Shown here: piece after piece, positions 9,140-17,189 of the stretch
How the letters are laid out: each line of letters starts with the position of its first letter
How positions within the stretch are numbered: position 1 is the stretch's first letter
Origin: Clostridia bacterium
GTDB lineage: Bacteria > Bacillota_A > Clostridia > Christensenellales > Aristaeellaceae
Direction: 5' to 3'
Assembly: GCA_017412025.1 (NCBI GenBank)
Contig: JAFQOY010000182.1
Location: 1 to 25,438, forward strand
Length of the DNA: 25,438 nucleotides
Notes under the pieces: generated by a model
Told to the model about the DNA's origin: nothing
What the model saw: the letters and a program-made list of their open reading frames with translations, nothing else
Databases searched by the model: none
Program-made: the position numbers and the translations under genes

Positions 9140-10934
9140 GGTATCACGCAATCCGATTCTTACACGTGAGGACATGGTGCGCGCGGCGCTGCAGCTGATT
9201 GAGCCGCTGGTATCCTGTCTTTCGCCCGGCAGGGCAAGGCTGCTGATTGGCGAGGGCAGCGCGCATTACAGCGAGGACGTCGCCGGCATGGAGGGCTTTT
9301 CGCGCGTTCTCTGGGCGCTGGTGCCGATGCTTGCGGGCAAGTGCCCGGAGGCGGAGCCGTACTGGGCGCTCTGGCGGGAGGGCATCGTGAACGGAACGGA
9401 TCCGCAGCATGAGGAATACTGGGGCGATATCGGCCCGTTTGATCAGCGCATGGTCGAGATGGCCGTGATGGGCATGGCGCTGTGTCTGATCCCGGACAGA
9501 TTCTACCATGAACTGACGGCGCGGCAGCAGGACAATCTCTATGCGTGGATGAACCAGATCAACCTGCACGACATGCCGAAGAACAACTGGCGATTCTTCC
9601 GCGTGCTGGTGAACGTCGGCTTCATGCATGTGGGCAGGCCTGTCGATCAGGCGAGGCTTGACGAGGATCTGGCGCTGGCGGAGAGCCACTATGTGGCTGA
9701 CGGCTGGTACTTTGACAAGGCAACGCAGCGGGATTACTACACGCTCTGGGCGTTTCATTACTACGGCCTCGTCTATGCGAAGGTGATGCATGCGCGCGAT
9801 CCGGAGCGCGCCGCGCGGTTTATTGAGCGCGCGAAGCTGATTGCCCCGCGCTTTGCCTGCTGGTTTGACGGCGAGGGCAGGGCGATTCCCTACGGGCGCA
9901 GCATGACGTACCGCTTTGCGCAGTCCTCGTTCTGGTCGGCGCTGGCGCTGGCGGATGCAAAGCCGGAGGACATGGAATGGGGCGAGATCAAGGGACTGCT
10001 TCTTTCCAATATCCGCGCTTGGATGAAGATGCCGATCTTTGACCGGGGCGGCGTGCTGACGGTTGGCTATGGCTATCCCAACCTGTGCATCAGCGAGGGC
10101 TATAACGCGCCCGGCTCGCCGTACTGGGCGATGAAGGTGTTTGCCGTGCTGGCCCTTGGGGAAGACCATCCCTTCTGGACGGCACAGGAAAAGGCGTTTG
10201 ATGCGCCGGAGCGATTCCTTGACGAGCAGGTGCGCCTGCTGATCACAAGGGATGCGGAGAACCGCATGGTGACGGCCTATACCGCGGGCAACCACGCTTA
10301 CGAGCACATGCACGAGGACGAAAAATACGAGAAGTTTGCCTATTCCACGCAGTTTGCCTTCTCCGTCGTCAAGGAGGCGGGCACGCTGCAGAAGGGCGCG
10401 TACGACAGCATGCTCGCCGTCAGGGAGGCGGGGCGCGGGCTGTGGCACGCGCGCAGCGGCTGCGAGAGCTTTGCGCTGGAGGAAGACAGGGTGGTGTGCC
10501 GCTGGTCGCCGCTCAATGGCGTGCTCATCGATACGCAGATCATCCCTGCCGGCGGAAACTGGCATATCCGCCGCCATGTGATCCGCTCGGACAGGACGCT
10601 TGAGGCGGCGGAGGGCGCATTCGCCGTGAAGAGGGACTGGGCGGGCGCGCGCCCGTGCGACCGCATCCGCACACAGATGCAGGCGGATGAGGCGCATGCC
10701 GCCGCGCACGGCGCATACGGTACGAGCGCGATCTACGCGCTGCACGGCTATGCGCGCGGCGAGGTGATCAGCCCTGAATGCAATACGAACCTGATGCACA
10801 CGCGTACGGTGCTGCCGACGCTTCACGCGGATATTCAGCCCGGCGTGACGGAGCTTCTGTGCGCGGTATACTGCGCGAGCGGCGACGAATTGCCCGAACA
10901 CATCCCGCAGGAGGTACTCAATGATGCGCAATAA
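9132..10934 (+). CDS. DUF2264 family protein, probable uronic-acid glycoside hydrolase
   Basis: This 600-aa cytoplasmic protein (no signal peptide or membrane segments) matches the DUF2264 pattern: an N-terminal alpha/alpha barrel with GEGSAHYSEDVAGMEGFSRVLWALVPML, WGDIGPFDQRMVEMAVMGMAL, NNWRFFRVLVNVG and DGWYFD, then a beta-rich C-terminal half. From memory, some DUF2264 proteins have been classified as glucuronidases (GH154), which would suit this operon, but the exact activity here is inference. The ATG overlaps the stop of the lyase gene and AAAGGG lies upstream, so translation is probably coupled. It overlaps the GH88 gene by 14 nt. Confidence 0.8.
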   Translation: MNEVSRNPILTREDMVRAALQLIEPLVSCLSPGRARLLIGEGSAHYSEDVAGMEGFSRVLWALVPMLAGKCPEAEPYWALWREGIVNGTDPQHEEYWGDIGPFDQRMVEMAVMGMALCLIPDRFYHELTARQQDNLYAWMNQINLHDMPKNNWRFFRVLVNVGFMHVGRPVDQARLDEDLALAESHYVADGWYFDKATQRDYYTLWAFHYYGLVYAKVMHARDPERAARFIERAKLIAPRFACWFDGEGRAIPYGRSMTYRFAQSSFWSALALADAKPEDMEWGEIKGLLLSNIRAWMKMPIFDRGGVLTVGYGYPNLCISEGYNAPGSPYWAMKVFAVLALGEDHPFWTAQEKAFDAPERFLDEQVRLLITRDAENRMVTAYTAGNHAYEHMHEDEKYEKFAYSTQFAFSVVKEAGTLQKGAYDSMLAVREAGRGLWHARSGCESFALEEDRVVCRWSPLNGVLIDTQIIPAGGNWHIRRHVIRSDRTLEAAEGAFAVKRDWAGARPCDRIRTQMQADEAHAAAHGAYGTSAIYALHGYARGEVISPECNTNLMHTRTVLPTLHADIQPGVTELLCAVYCASGDELPEHIPQEVLNDAQ

Positions 10935-12033
10935 TCCGGCGGAAATCGCCGAAAAGATCGCCGTAAAATTCAAAGCGAGCGCCGCGATTGCGGCAGATGA
11001 GGGCATTCTGCCCTACAAGAGCGTAAACGGCCAATGGATCACGTCGCCCTACGACGGCAACAGCTGGTGGACGGGCGGCTTCTGGCCGGGGCTGATGTGG
11101 CAGCTGTACTGCCAGACGAAGGACGAGCAGTTTAAGGCGGAGGCGCTGCGTGCGGAGGCGCTGCTGACGGCGGAATTCCGCGATTTCCGCTATCTGAACC
11201 ACGATGTGGGCTTCATGTACCTGCTTTCCTGCGACGCGCACGACAAGCTTGTGGGCGATGAGCAGGCTGCGCTGGATACCCTGCATGCGGCCAGCCTGCT
11301 GATGGGCCGTTACAGCCCGGTCGGCTATATCCGCGCATGGAATGAAAAGCACAAGATGGGCTATGCGATCATCGACTGCATGATGAACCTGTCCCTGCTC
11401 TTCCGTGCGTCCCGGATGACGGAGGATCCGCGCTTTGCGAAGGTCGCCTGTCTGCATGCGGACATGACGATGCGTGAATTCGTCCGGGAGAACGGTTCTG
11501 TGGCGCATATCGTGGAGTTTGACCCGCAGACCGGCGCGCGCATCGGCGAGGTGGCCGGACAGGGCTGCGCGCTTGGCAGCAGCTGGTCGCGCGGCCAGGC
11601 GTGGGGGCTTTACGGCTTCACGCTGGCGTATATGAACACGGGCGACGCGCGCTATCTGAACACGGCCAGACGCATCGCGGACTATTTCATCGCCCATATC
11701 CGCGGGGACGGCTTGACGGACTCCGACTTCTGCCAGCCGGAGGGAGAGATGCGCATTGACAACATGGCCGGCGCGATTGCGGCCTGCGGCCTGATTGAGC
11801 TGGCTGCGCAGGCGGGAGAACCGGCCTACCGCGAGGCTGCGGAGCGGCTGCTCGACGGCATCATCGACCACTGCTGCGACTTTGGCGGTGGGATTCTGGG
11901 TGTGCTGACACACTGCACGGCAAGCTACCACGACGACGGCGCGGGCAGGCATACCAACATCACCTACGGCGATTACTTCTTTGCCGAGGCGCTGGCGAAG
12001 CTCAACGGCACCGATCCGATGCTCTGGATCTGA
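10921..12033 (+). CDS. ugl: Unsaturated glucuronyl hydrolase, glycoside hydrolase family 88
   Basis: This 370-aa enzyme removes the 4,5-unsaturated uronic acid that a lyase leaves at the non-reducing end of glycosaminoglycan or similar oligosaccharides. The GH88 alpha/alpha barrel is recognised by SWWTGGFWPGLMWQLY, NHDVGFMYLLS, SSWSRGQAWGLYGF, DNMAGAIAA and ITYGDYFFAEAL. The two catalytic-position aspartates are present as D95 (NHDVGF) and D152 (IIDCMMNL). It is cytoplasmic and of usual length for the family. GGAGG lies 6 nt before the first ATG and 9 nt before a second in-frame ATG at 10924, so either may be used. It is the best functional evidence that the lyase two genes upstream is active. 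Confidence 0.92.
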   Translation: MMRNNPAEIAEKIAVKFKASAAIAADEGILPYKSVNGQWITSPYDGNSWWTGGFWPGLMWQLYCQTKDEQFKAEALRAEALLTAEFRDFRYLNHDVGFMYLLSCDAHDKLVGDEQAALDTLHAASLLMGRYSPVGYIRAWNEKHKMGYAIIDCMMNLSLLFRASRMTEDPRFAKVACLHADMTMREFVRENGSVAHIVEFDPQTGARIGEVAGQGCALGSSWSRGQAWGLYGFTLAYMNTGDARYLNTARRIADYFIAHIRGDGLTDSDFCQPEGEMRIDNMAGAIAACGLIELAAQAGEPAYREAAERLLDGIIDHCCDFGGGILGVLTHCTASYHDDGAGRHTNITYGDYFFAEALAKLNGTDPMLWI

Positions 12034-12044
12034 GGAGGAAGCAG

Positions 12045-12824
12045 ATGATTACAGTTCGTGTGATTTCCTGCGAAGGCGAGCTGATGGGCGAAATGAGGCA
12101 TGAAACGGAGGTTCACTTCGGGTTTAAGCGCGTCTATCAGCCGGGAGACAGGATTGAGATTGAATCGGATGTTCAGCATCTGATGGTGCAGATGGATACG
12201 GCGATGAAGCCGGGCGAGGTCTATCTGCCCGGGGGAAAGATGACGTGGAGGGTGCCCGCAGGCGAACACCGGCTGGCGTACTGCCCCGGCGCCTTTGAGG
12301 CGCAGACGCATGTGGCGACGGCCCGCGTGATGGAGCGGACGGAGATCGAAAGCCGGCGCAACGTAGCCCTGAACCCAAGCGATCTGCGCGGAGATACGGA
12401 TTTTTATCCGCACTGCACGGCGAACGTGGAGACGCGCGGGGAATCCTGCTTTGCGGCGAGAAACGTGATTGACGGCATGCGCTGTACGGATTATCACGGC
12501 GAGTGGCCGTACCAGTCCTGGGGCATCGGCGCGCGAGAGGACGCATGGTGCATGATCGATTTCGGGCGCGAGGTTGAGGCAGACAGTATGGCGCTGACGC
12601 TGCGCGCGGACTTTCCGCACGACGCCTACTGGGTGAGCGGTCACGTCGTCCTCTCGGACGGCAGCGAGATGGCCTTCCCGCTTGAGAAGACGGGAGACAG
12701 ACAGCATATCGTGTTTGACCGGCCGCATGCCGTGCGCTGGATGAGGCTCGAGCGCATGCAGAAGAGCGACGATCCATCCGCGTTTCCGGCGCTGATTGAA
12801 TGGGAGGTCTTTGGAAAAGGCTGA
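12045..12824 (+). CDS. Cytoplasmic discoidin-like (F5/8 type C-like) protein of unknown function
   Basis: This 259-aa protein is last in the uronate operon, 11 nt after GH88 with GAGGAGG upstream. The N-terminal part (about 1-95) looks like a small beta domain. The C-terminal part (about 105-257) resembles an F5/8 type C carbohydrate-binding sandwich (NVALNPSDLRGD, CFAARNVIDG, AWCMIDFGREVEADSMALTLR, ending LIEWEVFG). It has no signal peptide, no catalytic motif known to me and no fused enzyme, which is unusual for a carbohydrate-binding module. Operon position suggests it binds or modifies uronic-acid oligosaccharides inside the cell, but no function can be assigned from sequence. Confidence 0.75.
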   Translation: MITVRVISCEGELMGEMRHETEVHFGFKRVYQPGDRIEIESDVQHLMVQMDTAMKPGEVYLPGGKMTWRVPAGEHRLAYCPGAFEAQTHVATARVMERTEIESRRNVALNPSDLRGDTDFYPHCTANVETRGESCFAARNVIDGMRCTDYHGEWPYQSWGIGAREDAWCMIDFGREVEADSMALTLRADFPHDAYWVSGHVVLSDGSEMAFPLEKTGDRQHIVFDRPHAVRWMRLERMQKSDDPSAFPALIEWEVFGKG

Positions 12825-12827
12825 CCG

Positions 12828-12918
12828 CGCTGTGTTAAAAACGTGAATTCCCAGACTAAACGCCGCCGTAATTGCCACTGTGGCGTTTGCTTTGGGAATT
12901 CACTCGCTGTGTTAAAAA
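12828..12918. repeat. Hairpin element flanked by 14-bp direct repeats
   Basis: CGCTGTGTTAAAAA occurs at 12828-12841 and again at 12905-12918. Between the copies lies an 11-bp perfect inverted repeat (GTGAATTCCCA at 12843-12853, TGGGAATTCAC at 12893-12903). It encloses a second perfect 7-bp helix (12858-12864 with 12882-12888). The stacked helices can form a near-continuous stem of about 22 bp with a 17-nt loop. No T-run follows, so it is not a standard terminator. It resembles a tiny non-autonomous inserted element or a structured intergenic repeat. Confidence 0.6.
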
Positions 12919-12961
12919 TCTGTGAAAAGTTTGTAAAAGCTTCCCTAGTGCAGGGGATCGA

Positions 12962-12970
12962 TGGTATAAT
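12962..12970 (+). promoter_or_regulatory. Extended -10 promoter for the AI-2E family gene
   Basis: TGGTATAAT is a perfect extended -10 element. No good -35 is seen at standard spacing. The start site would be near 12977, giving a leader of about 60 nt to the ATG at 13037. Confidence 0.55.
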
Positions 12971-13036
12971 GGTTTAAAATACGTGACTTGTGCATGCAGA
13001 GAGGGCGCGCATGTGAAAGCGGAAGGAGGTCGTTGG

Positions 13037-14113
13037 ATGAGCCTTGAAAAGAAAAAGTCGTTTATCATTCAGGCGGCGTATTACGGCCTGATTCTGCTTG
13101 CGGCGCTGGCCGCGATACGTTTTTTGCTCAGGCCGCTTTTGCCGTTCATCCTGGGCTTTATCTTTGCATGGTTTCTGCATAAGCCGGCCGGTGCGCTGGC
13201 CAGAAAGCTGCACATGACGGCGCGGATTCCCGCGGTCTTATTTGCCGTCGTGTTTTATGCGATTGTGTTTGCTGCCGCGCTGACGGCGGGCGTGCAGGTG
13301 ATTTCGGCGCTTGAGCATTTTGTGCCGCAGATTCCGGTGCTTTATACGCGGCAGATCGTGCCGTTTATCACGGAGAACATCGCCAAGCTTGAGGTGTTTC
13401 TGCAGGACGTCGATCCGGAAATTGTGGACGTGGTCGAGCGCCTGATGCGCGAGATGGTGACCAATCTGGAAAAGATGATCTCCAATCTCTCCGTCATGGC
13501 AGTCCGCCTCGTGTCGGCCATCATTACCGGACTGCCCAACGTGATTCTCAGCGTGATTCTCACGGTCATCTCCACATTCTTCATTTCGCTGGATTACGAC
13601 AAGATCATGGCGTTTCTGCGCAGTCTGCTGCCGGCGTCCGCACGCGATACGATCACCGATACGATCACCACGGGCGTGGATTCTATCCGAAAGATTCTGG
13701 GGTCGTATATCCTGATCCTGTTTATGTCCTTTGCGGAGCTGAGCATCGGCTTCCTGCTGCTGAAGATTCCCTATGCGGTCGGCGTGGCGCTGCTGGTGGC
13801 GATCATCGACATCATGCCGGTGCTGGGCACGGGTCTGGTTCTGATTCCGTGGGCGCTGATTGCGGTGATCCTTGGCAATCTGCGCATGGCGCTGGGCGTG
13901 GCGCTGTTGTATATCGTGATGCTCGTTGTGCGCAACATTGTGGAGCCCAAGCTGGTCGGCCAGCAGATGGGCCTGCATCCGCTGGTGACGCTGATTGCCA
14001 TGTTTGTGGGTCTTCAGCTATTCGGGCTGGCGGGCCTGTTCGGCTTCCCGATTGCGCTTTCGCTGTGGCTGAAGCTGGCCAAGAGCAGCAAAAGCGCCAA
14101 GACGGCCGCCTGA
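13037..14113 (+). CDS. AI-2E family transporter (YtvI/PerM-like membrane protein)
   Basis: This 358-aa protein has about eight transmembrane helices in the pattern of the AI-2E/UPF0118 family (two N-terminal pairs, a soluble segment near 85-150, then a C-terminal block). Family-typical segments are VGVALLVAIIDIMPVLGTGLVLIPWALIAVI and VRNIVEPKLVGQQMGLHPLVTLIAMFVGLQLFG. Members are implicated in export of small molecules or in ion antiport; the substrate is unknown here. The ATG at 13037 has GGAGG 7 nt upstream; the frame stays open upstream to 12983 without a ribosome site. It appears monocistronic. The RNA leader of the next operon begins about 30 nt after its stop. Confidence 0.88.
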   Translation: MSLEKKKSFIIQAAYYGLILLAALAAIRFLLRPLLPFILGFIFAWFLHKPAGALARKLHMTARIPAVLFAVVFYAIVFAAALTAGVQVISALEHFVPQIPVLYTRQIVPFITENIAKLEVFLQDVDPEIVDVVERLMREMVTNLEKMISNLSVMAVRLVSAIITGLPNVILSVILTVISTFFISLDYDKIMAFLRSLLPASARDTITDTITTGVDSIRKILGSYILILFMSFAELSIGFLLLKIPYAVGVALLVAIIDIMPVLGTGLVLIPWALIAVILGNLRMALGVALLYIVMLVVRNIVEPKLVGQQMGLHPLVTLIAMFVGLQLFGLAGLFGFPIALSLWLKLAKSSKSAKTAA

Positions 14114-14142
14114 CGGGCAGACAGATTATCAAAACTGAATCA

Positions 14143-14321
14143 TCGTTTCGTGCCATGACGGCTAAGGCGAAAGCTATGCGGTCATGGCCTGAGCGGACGC
14201 AAGTCTGCTCACGGGGTTGCCTGTGAAAACGGACAGCCTTCTGCTATTGGAGAAGAAACGGAATGGCGGCTGCCTGCTGCGCAGCCGTTTACTGCCGTAT
14301 GCTTCGCATGCGGTTTTTTTA
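14143..14321 (+). ncRNA. Structured 5' leader, candidate riboswitch with terminator
   Basis: A closing helix pairs 14144-14149 with 14255-14260 and encloses four hairpins: P2 14152-14159/14181-14188 (8 bp perfect, inner tip capped by GAAA), P3 14191-14198/14203-14210 (8 bp, GCAA loop), P4 14215-14224/14229-14238 (one mismatch, GAAA loop) and P5 14239-14242/14251-14254. A hairpin at 14267-14287 and a terminator at 14295-14320 follow. The 3' strand of the closing helix can instead pair AAACGG (14256-14261) with CCGTTT (14285-14290), a switch-like alternative. It precedes the metal/oxyanion importer operon. I could not match it to a riboswitch class; Moco and cobalamin consensus elements were sought without success. 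Confidence 0.65.
14295..14320 (+). terminator. Intrinsic terminator in the importer leader
   Basis: An 8-bp stem with one G-T pair (14295-14302 with 14306-14313) has a 3-nt loop and is followed at once by seven T residues. It lies 36 nt upstream of the permease start and downstream of the structured leader, so it either ends the AI-2E transcript or acts as the regulated expression platform of the leader. The segment 14175-14181 within P2 could pair with its 5' arm as an antiterminator, which is speculative. Confidence 0.85.
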
Positions 14322-14356
14322 TACATCCGGCGTCTGCCGGGACAGGAGCACGCATC

Positions 14357-15370
14357 ATGAAACATCACCAGAAACAAAAACGTACGCTGTACATCCTCTT
14401 TGCGCTGCTGGCGCTGGGCGCAGCGCTCTCCCTGTGCATGGGGCGCTATGCGCTTGACGGCAGGGAATTACTGGGCATCCTCGCCTCGCGCGTGATAGAG
14501 ATTGAGCCGTTCTGGCCCAGGCAGACGGAGATTGTCTTCCTCAACATCCGTCTGCCGCGCATTCTGCTGTCCTGCATGGTGGGCGCGTGTCTGGCCGGAG
14601 CTGGCGCGGCCTATCAGGGCGTGTTTCAGAATCCGATGGCTTCGCCCGATCTGCTGGGCGCGTCGGCCGGCGCGGCATTCGGCGCGGCGCTGGCGATTCT
14701 GCTGGGCGCGCCGCGCGCGGGCGTAACGGCTGCCGCGTTTGCGGGCAGCGTGACGGCGATTGCGCTGGTATGGCTGGTGGGGCGCTTTGCGCGCGGCAAG
14801 CAGGTGCTCACCCTCGTGCTTGCGGGCATCATGATTTCCTCGCTCTTTCAGGCGGGCACGTCGTATATCAAGCTCGTGGCCGACCCGTCCAACCAGCTTC
14901 CGGCAATCACCTACTGGATGATGGGCAGCCTGTCCGGCGCGAGGATGAACGACGTGCGCTTTGCCGCGCTGCCGATGGCGGCGGGTATGGCGGTGCTGCT
15001 GGCGCTCAGATGGAAGATCAACCTGCTGACGCTGGGCGATGACGAGGCACGCACGCTGGGCGTGAACGTATCCGCTGTGCGCCTTGCCGTGATCCTGTGT
15101 TCCACGCTGCTGACGGCGTCTGCGGTGTCCGTCAGCGGCACGATCGGCTGGGTGGGGCTCGTGGTGCCGCATCTGGCACGCCGCCTTGTCGGCAATGATT
15201 ACAGGGCGCTGATGCCTGCCTCGCTGATGGGCGGCGCGCTGTTTCTGCTGCTGGTGGACGATGTGTCGCGCAACATGGCCGCGACGGAGATCCCTCTGGG
15301 CATCCTCACGGCGTTCCTGGGCGCGCCGTTCTTTCTCTGGCTGATTATCCGGAAGGGGGAAACGGCATGA
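14357..15370 (+). CDS. FecCD/BtuC-type ABC transporter permease (probable molybdate/tungstate or chelate importer)
   Basis: This 337-aa permease has about ten transmembrane helices and the type II importer pattern: RLPRILLSCMVGACLAGAGAAYQGVFQNPMASPDLLGASAGAAFG, YWMMGSLSGAR, GTIGWVGLVVPHLARRLVGNDYR and EIPLGILTAFLGAPFFLWLI. Members carry siderophores, haem, cobalamin or, in the MolABC branch, molybdate and tungstate. The nearby MobA and MoaA-like genes favour molybdenum or tungsten, but sequence alone does not fix the substrate. GGAG precedes the start. It overlaps the ATPase start in an ATGA junction and lies under the structured RNA leader. Confidence 0.9.
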   Translation: MKHHQKQKRTLYILFALLALGAALSLCMGRYALDGRELLGILASRVIEIEPFWPRQTEIVFLNIRLPRILLSCMVGACLAGAGAAYQGVFQNPMASPDLLGASAGAAFGAALAILLGAPRAGVTAAAFAGSVTAIALVWLVGRFARGKQVLTLVLAGIMISSLFQAGTSYIKLVADPSNQLPAITYWMMGSLSGARMNDVRFAALPMAAGMAVLLALRWKINLLTLGDDEARTLGVNVSAVRLAVILCSTLLTASAVSVSGTIGWVGLVVPHLARRLVGNDYRALMPASLMGGALFLLLVDDVSRNMAATEIPLGILTAFLGAPFFLWLIIRKGETA

Positions 15371-16152
15371 GCATACGGGTGGAGAATCTGCATTTTGCAT
15401 ACGGCGCGCGGCAGGTGCTTTCCGGCGTTTCCTTTCATGTGCCGCAGGGCTGTCTGTGCTCCATGCTCGGGGCAAACGGCGCGGGCAAGTCGACTCTGTT
15501 TCGCTGCATGCTCGGCCTGCAGCGCGGGTATCAGGGCAGCGTGCGCATCGGCGGCGAGGACGTGAAAAACATGCGCCCGGGCGAGCTGGCCAGAAAGATC
15601 GCCTATATTCCGCAGAGCCATTATCCTGCGTTCAATTATCCGGTGATTGACATGGTGCTCATGGGCACGTCTGCCAGAAAGAGCGGGCTGGCCCAGCCCG
15701 GTGCGAAGGAAATGAAAGAGGCCATGGAGGCGCTTGACCGTCTGGGAATGGCGGCGTTTGCGCACAGAGATTATTTCCGCCTCTCCGGCGGCGAGCGGCA
15801 GCTGGTGCTGATTGCCCGCGCGCTGGCGCAGAAGTCGCGCATTCTGGTGCTCGACGAGCCGACGGCGAGCCTGGATTACGGCAATCAGCTGACGGTGATG
15901 CGCTGCCTGCGCGCGCTGACGCAGGAGGGCTATACGGTGATCCAGTCGACCCACAGCCCGGAGCAGGCATACATGTTTTCGGACATGCTGCTGGCGATGA
16001 AGGACGGCGGTGTTATCGCGCAGGGAACGCCGAAGCAGGTGCTCACGTGGGAGACTGTGCGCGCTCTCTACGGGGAGATGACGCAGGTGCTCAGTCTTCA
16101 GGATGATACGGTGCGCGTGTGCGTACCGGATGAAATTAAAAGGGAGAGATGA
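15367..16152 (+). CDS. ABC transporter ATP-binding protein (FecE/BtuD/MolC type)
   Basis: This 261-aa ATPase powers the FecCD-type importer. It has Walker A at residues 35-43 (GANGAGKST), a Q-loop (IPQSHYP), the ABC signature LSGGERQ, Walker B ILVLDEPTASLD and switch histidine in STHSPEQA. The SHYPAFNYPVIDMVLMG segment is typical of chelate and molybdate importer ATPases. Its ATG overlaps the permease stop, and its own stop overlaps an ATG at 16149, so the three importer genes are translationally coupled. Confidence 0.93.
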   Translation: MSIRVENLHFAYGARQVLSGVSFHVPQGCLCSMLGANGAGKSTLFRCMLGLQRGYQGSVRIGGEDVKNMRPGELARKIAYIPQSHYPAFNYPVIDMVLMGTSARKSGLAQPGAKEMKEAMEALDRLGMAAFAHRDYFRLSGGERQLVLIARALAQKSRILVLDEPTASLDYGNQLTVMRCLRALTQEGYTVIQSTHSPEQAYMFSDMLLAMKDGGVIAQGTPKQVLTWETVRALYGEMTQVLSLQDDTVRVCVPDEIKRER

Positions 16153-16157
16153 TCCAC

Positions 16158-17189
16158 ATGAAAAAGCTGTTTGCTTTGCTGCTTACGTTTTCTGTGATGA
16201 TGACGGGCGCGGGCGCTCTGGCCGGAACGTTTACCGATTCCTGCGGCCGCGAATTCGCATTGGACGATGAGATCACGCGGGTGGCGGTTTCCGGCCCGTA
16301 TGCACAGATTGTGCTCTTCGCGCTTGCGCCGGATCTGCTCGTCGGGCTGTCGGGCGCATGGGATGAAGCGGATATTCCCTTCGTGGGCGAATATGCGGAG
16401 CTGCCGGTGCTTGGCCAGCTCTACGGCGGAAAGGGCAGCATGAACCTTGAACAGATCGCAGCCCTTGCGCCGCAGATTGTGCTGGATGTGGGCGAGACGT
16501 CGCAGGAAACGGGAAAAGAGCTTGACGCGCTCACAGAGCAGCTGGGCATTCCGTTTGTGCATGTAGGCATGGATCTTGACAGCGCGGCGGAAGGCTTTGA
16601 AATGCTGGGCGAGCTGCTGGGCAGGCAGGAGCAGGCGGCGGCGCTTGCGGCGTATTGCCGAGATACGCTGGCGCAGATCGATGCGCTGATGGCGCGCGTG
16701 GGCGATGACAGGGTACGCTTTCTCTATTGCCTGGGCGAAGAGGGGCTGAGCGTCGTAGCGAAGGGAAGCTATCACGCGCAGATGATCGACCGGCTGACGG
16801 ATAACGTGGCTGTGTTTGACAATCCATCCTCCCGGGGCACGGGCAATGCAATCGATATGGAGCAGATGCTCCTGCTCAACCCGGACGCGATCGTGTTTGC
16901 GCCCGGCGGGTTTGGCAAAGAGGCGGCGGAGGATCCGGTGTGGCAGGCGATATCCGCCGTCGAGCAGGGGCGCTATGCGACCGTGCCGGACGCGCCGTAC
17001 AACTGGATGGGCTATCCGCCGTCCGTACAGCGCTATATGGGTATGCAGTATCTGGCGCATCTGCTGTATCCGCAGCACTGCGAGGGCAGCCTGCAGGAAG
17101 CGGCGGAGGAATACTACCGCCTGTTTTACCACTGCGAGCTGACGCAGGAGATGTATGATGCGCTGATGGCGGGGGCGCTGTTCCGGTGA
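16158..17189 (+). CDS. FecB/BtuF/MolA-type substrate-binding protein
   Basis: This 343-aa receptor belongs to the chelate/metal cluster of binding proteins (two lobes joined by a long helix). Features are SCGREFALDDEITRVAVSGPYAQIVLFALAP, LEQIAALAPQIVLDVG, NAIDMEQMLLLNPDAIVF and NWMGYPPSVQRYMGMQYLAHLLYP. The last pair resembles binding proteins of the MolA branch, but this is from memory. Residues 1-20 form a signal peptide (MKKLFALLLTFSVMMTGAGALAG) without a lipobox cysteine. The ATG at 16158 was preferred because GGGAG lies 11 nt upstream; the ATG at 16149 has only 2 nt. Its stop overlaps the GTG of the NTPase gene. Confidence 0.85.
   Translation: MKKLFALLLTFSVMMTGAGALAGTFTDSCGREFALDDEITRVAVSGPYAQIVLFALAPDLLVGLSGAWDEADIPFVGEYAELPVLGQLYGGKGSMNLEQIAALAPQIVLDVGETSQETGKELDALTEQLGIPFVHVGMDLDSAAEGFEMLGELLGRQEQAAALAAYCRDTLAQIDALMARVGDDRVRFLYCLGEEGLSVVAKGSYHAQMIDRLTDNVAVFDNPSSRGTGNAIDMEQMLLLNPDAIVFAPGGFGKEAAEDPVWQAISAVEQGRYATVPDAPYNWMGYPPSVQRYMGMQYLAHLLYPQHCEGSLQEAAEEYYRLFYHCELTQEMYDALMAGALFR

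Noticed and set aside
7295..11006. Long minus-strand frames opposite the lyase, DUF2264 and GH88 genes
   Set aside because: They are Arg/His/Gln/Ala-rich antisense frames without ribosome sites; the plus-strand genes have family motifs and coupled starts.
12843..12903. Intrinsic terminator of the uronate operon
   Set aside because: The stem is long but neither strand has a T-run directly after it, and the flanking direct repeats point to another origin.
14143..14321. Cobalamin riboswitch, Moco riboswitch or T-box as an identity for the RNA leader
   Set aside because: The cobalamin box (GCCACTG), the T-box (AGGGTGG-ACCGCG) and the CCTCCC / GGAAAGG segments recalled from the E. coli moaA Moco element are not present. 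A divergent Moco-type RNA cannot be fully excluded without a covariance model search.
16149..16157. ATG at 16149 as start of the FecB-type binding protein
   Set aside because: It gives the common ATGA overlap but leaves only 2 nt to the GGGAG site; the ATG at 16158 starts a standard MKK signal peptide at 11-nt spacing. The two differ by three residues only.
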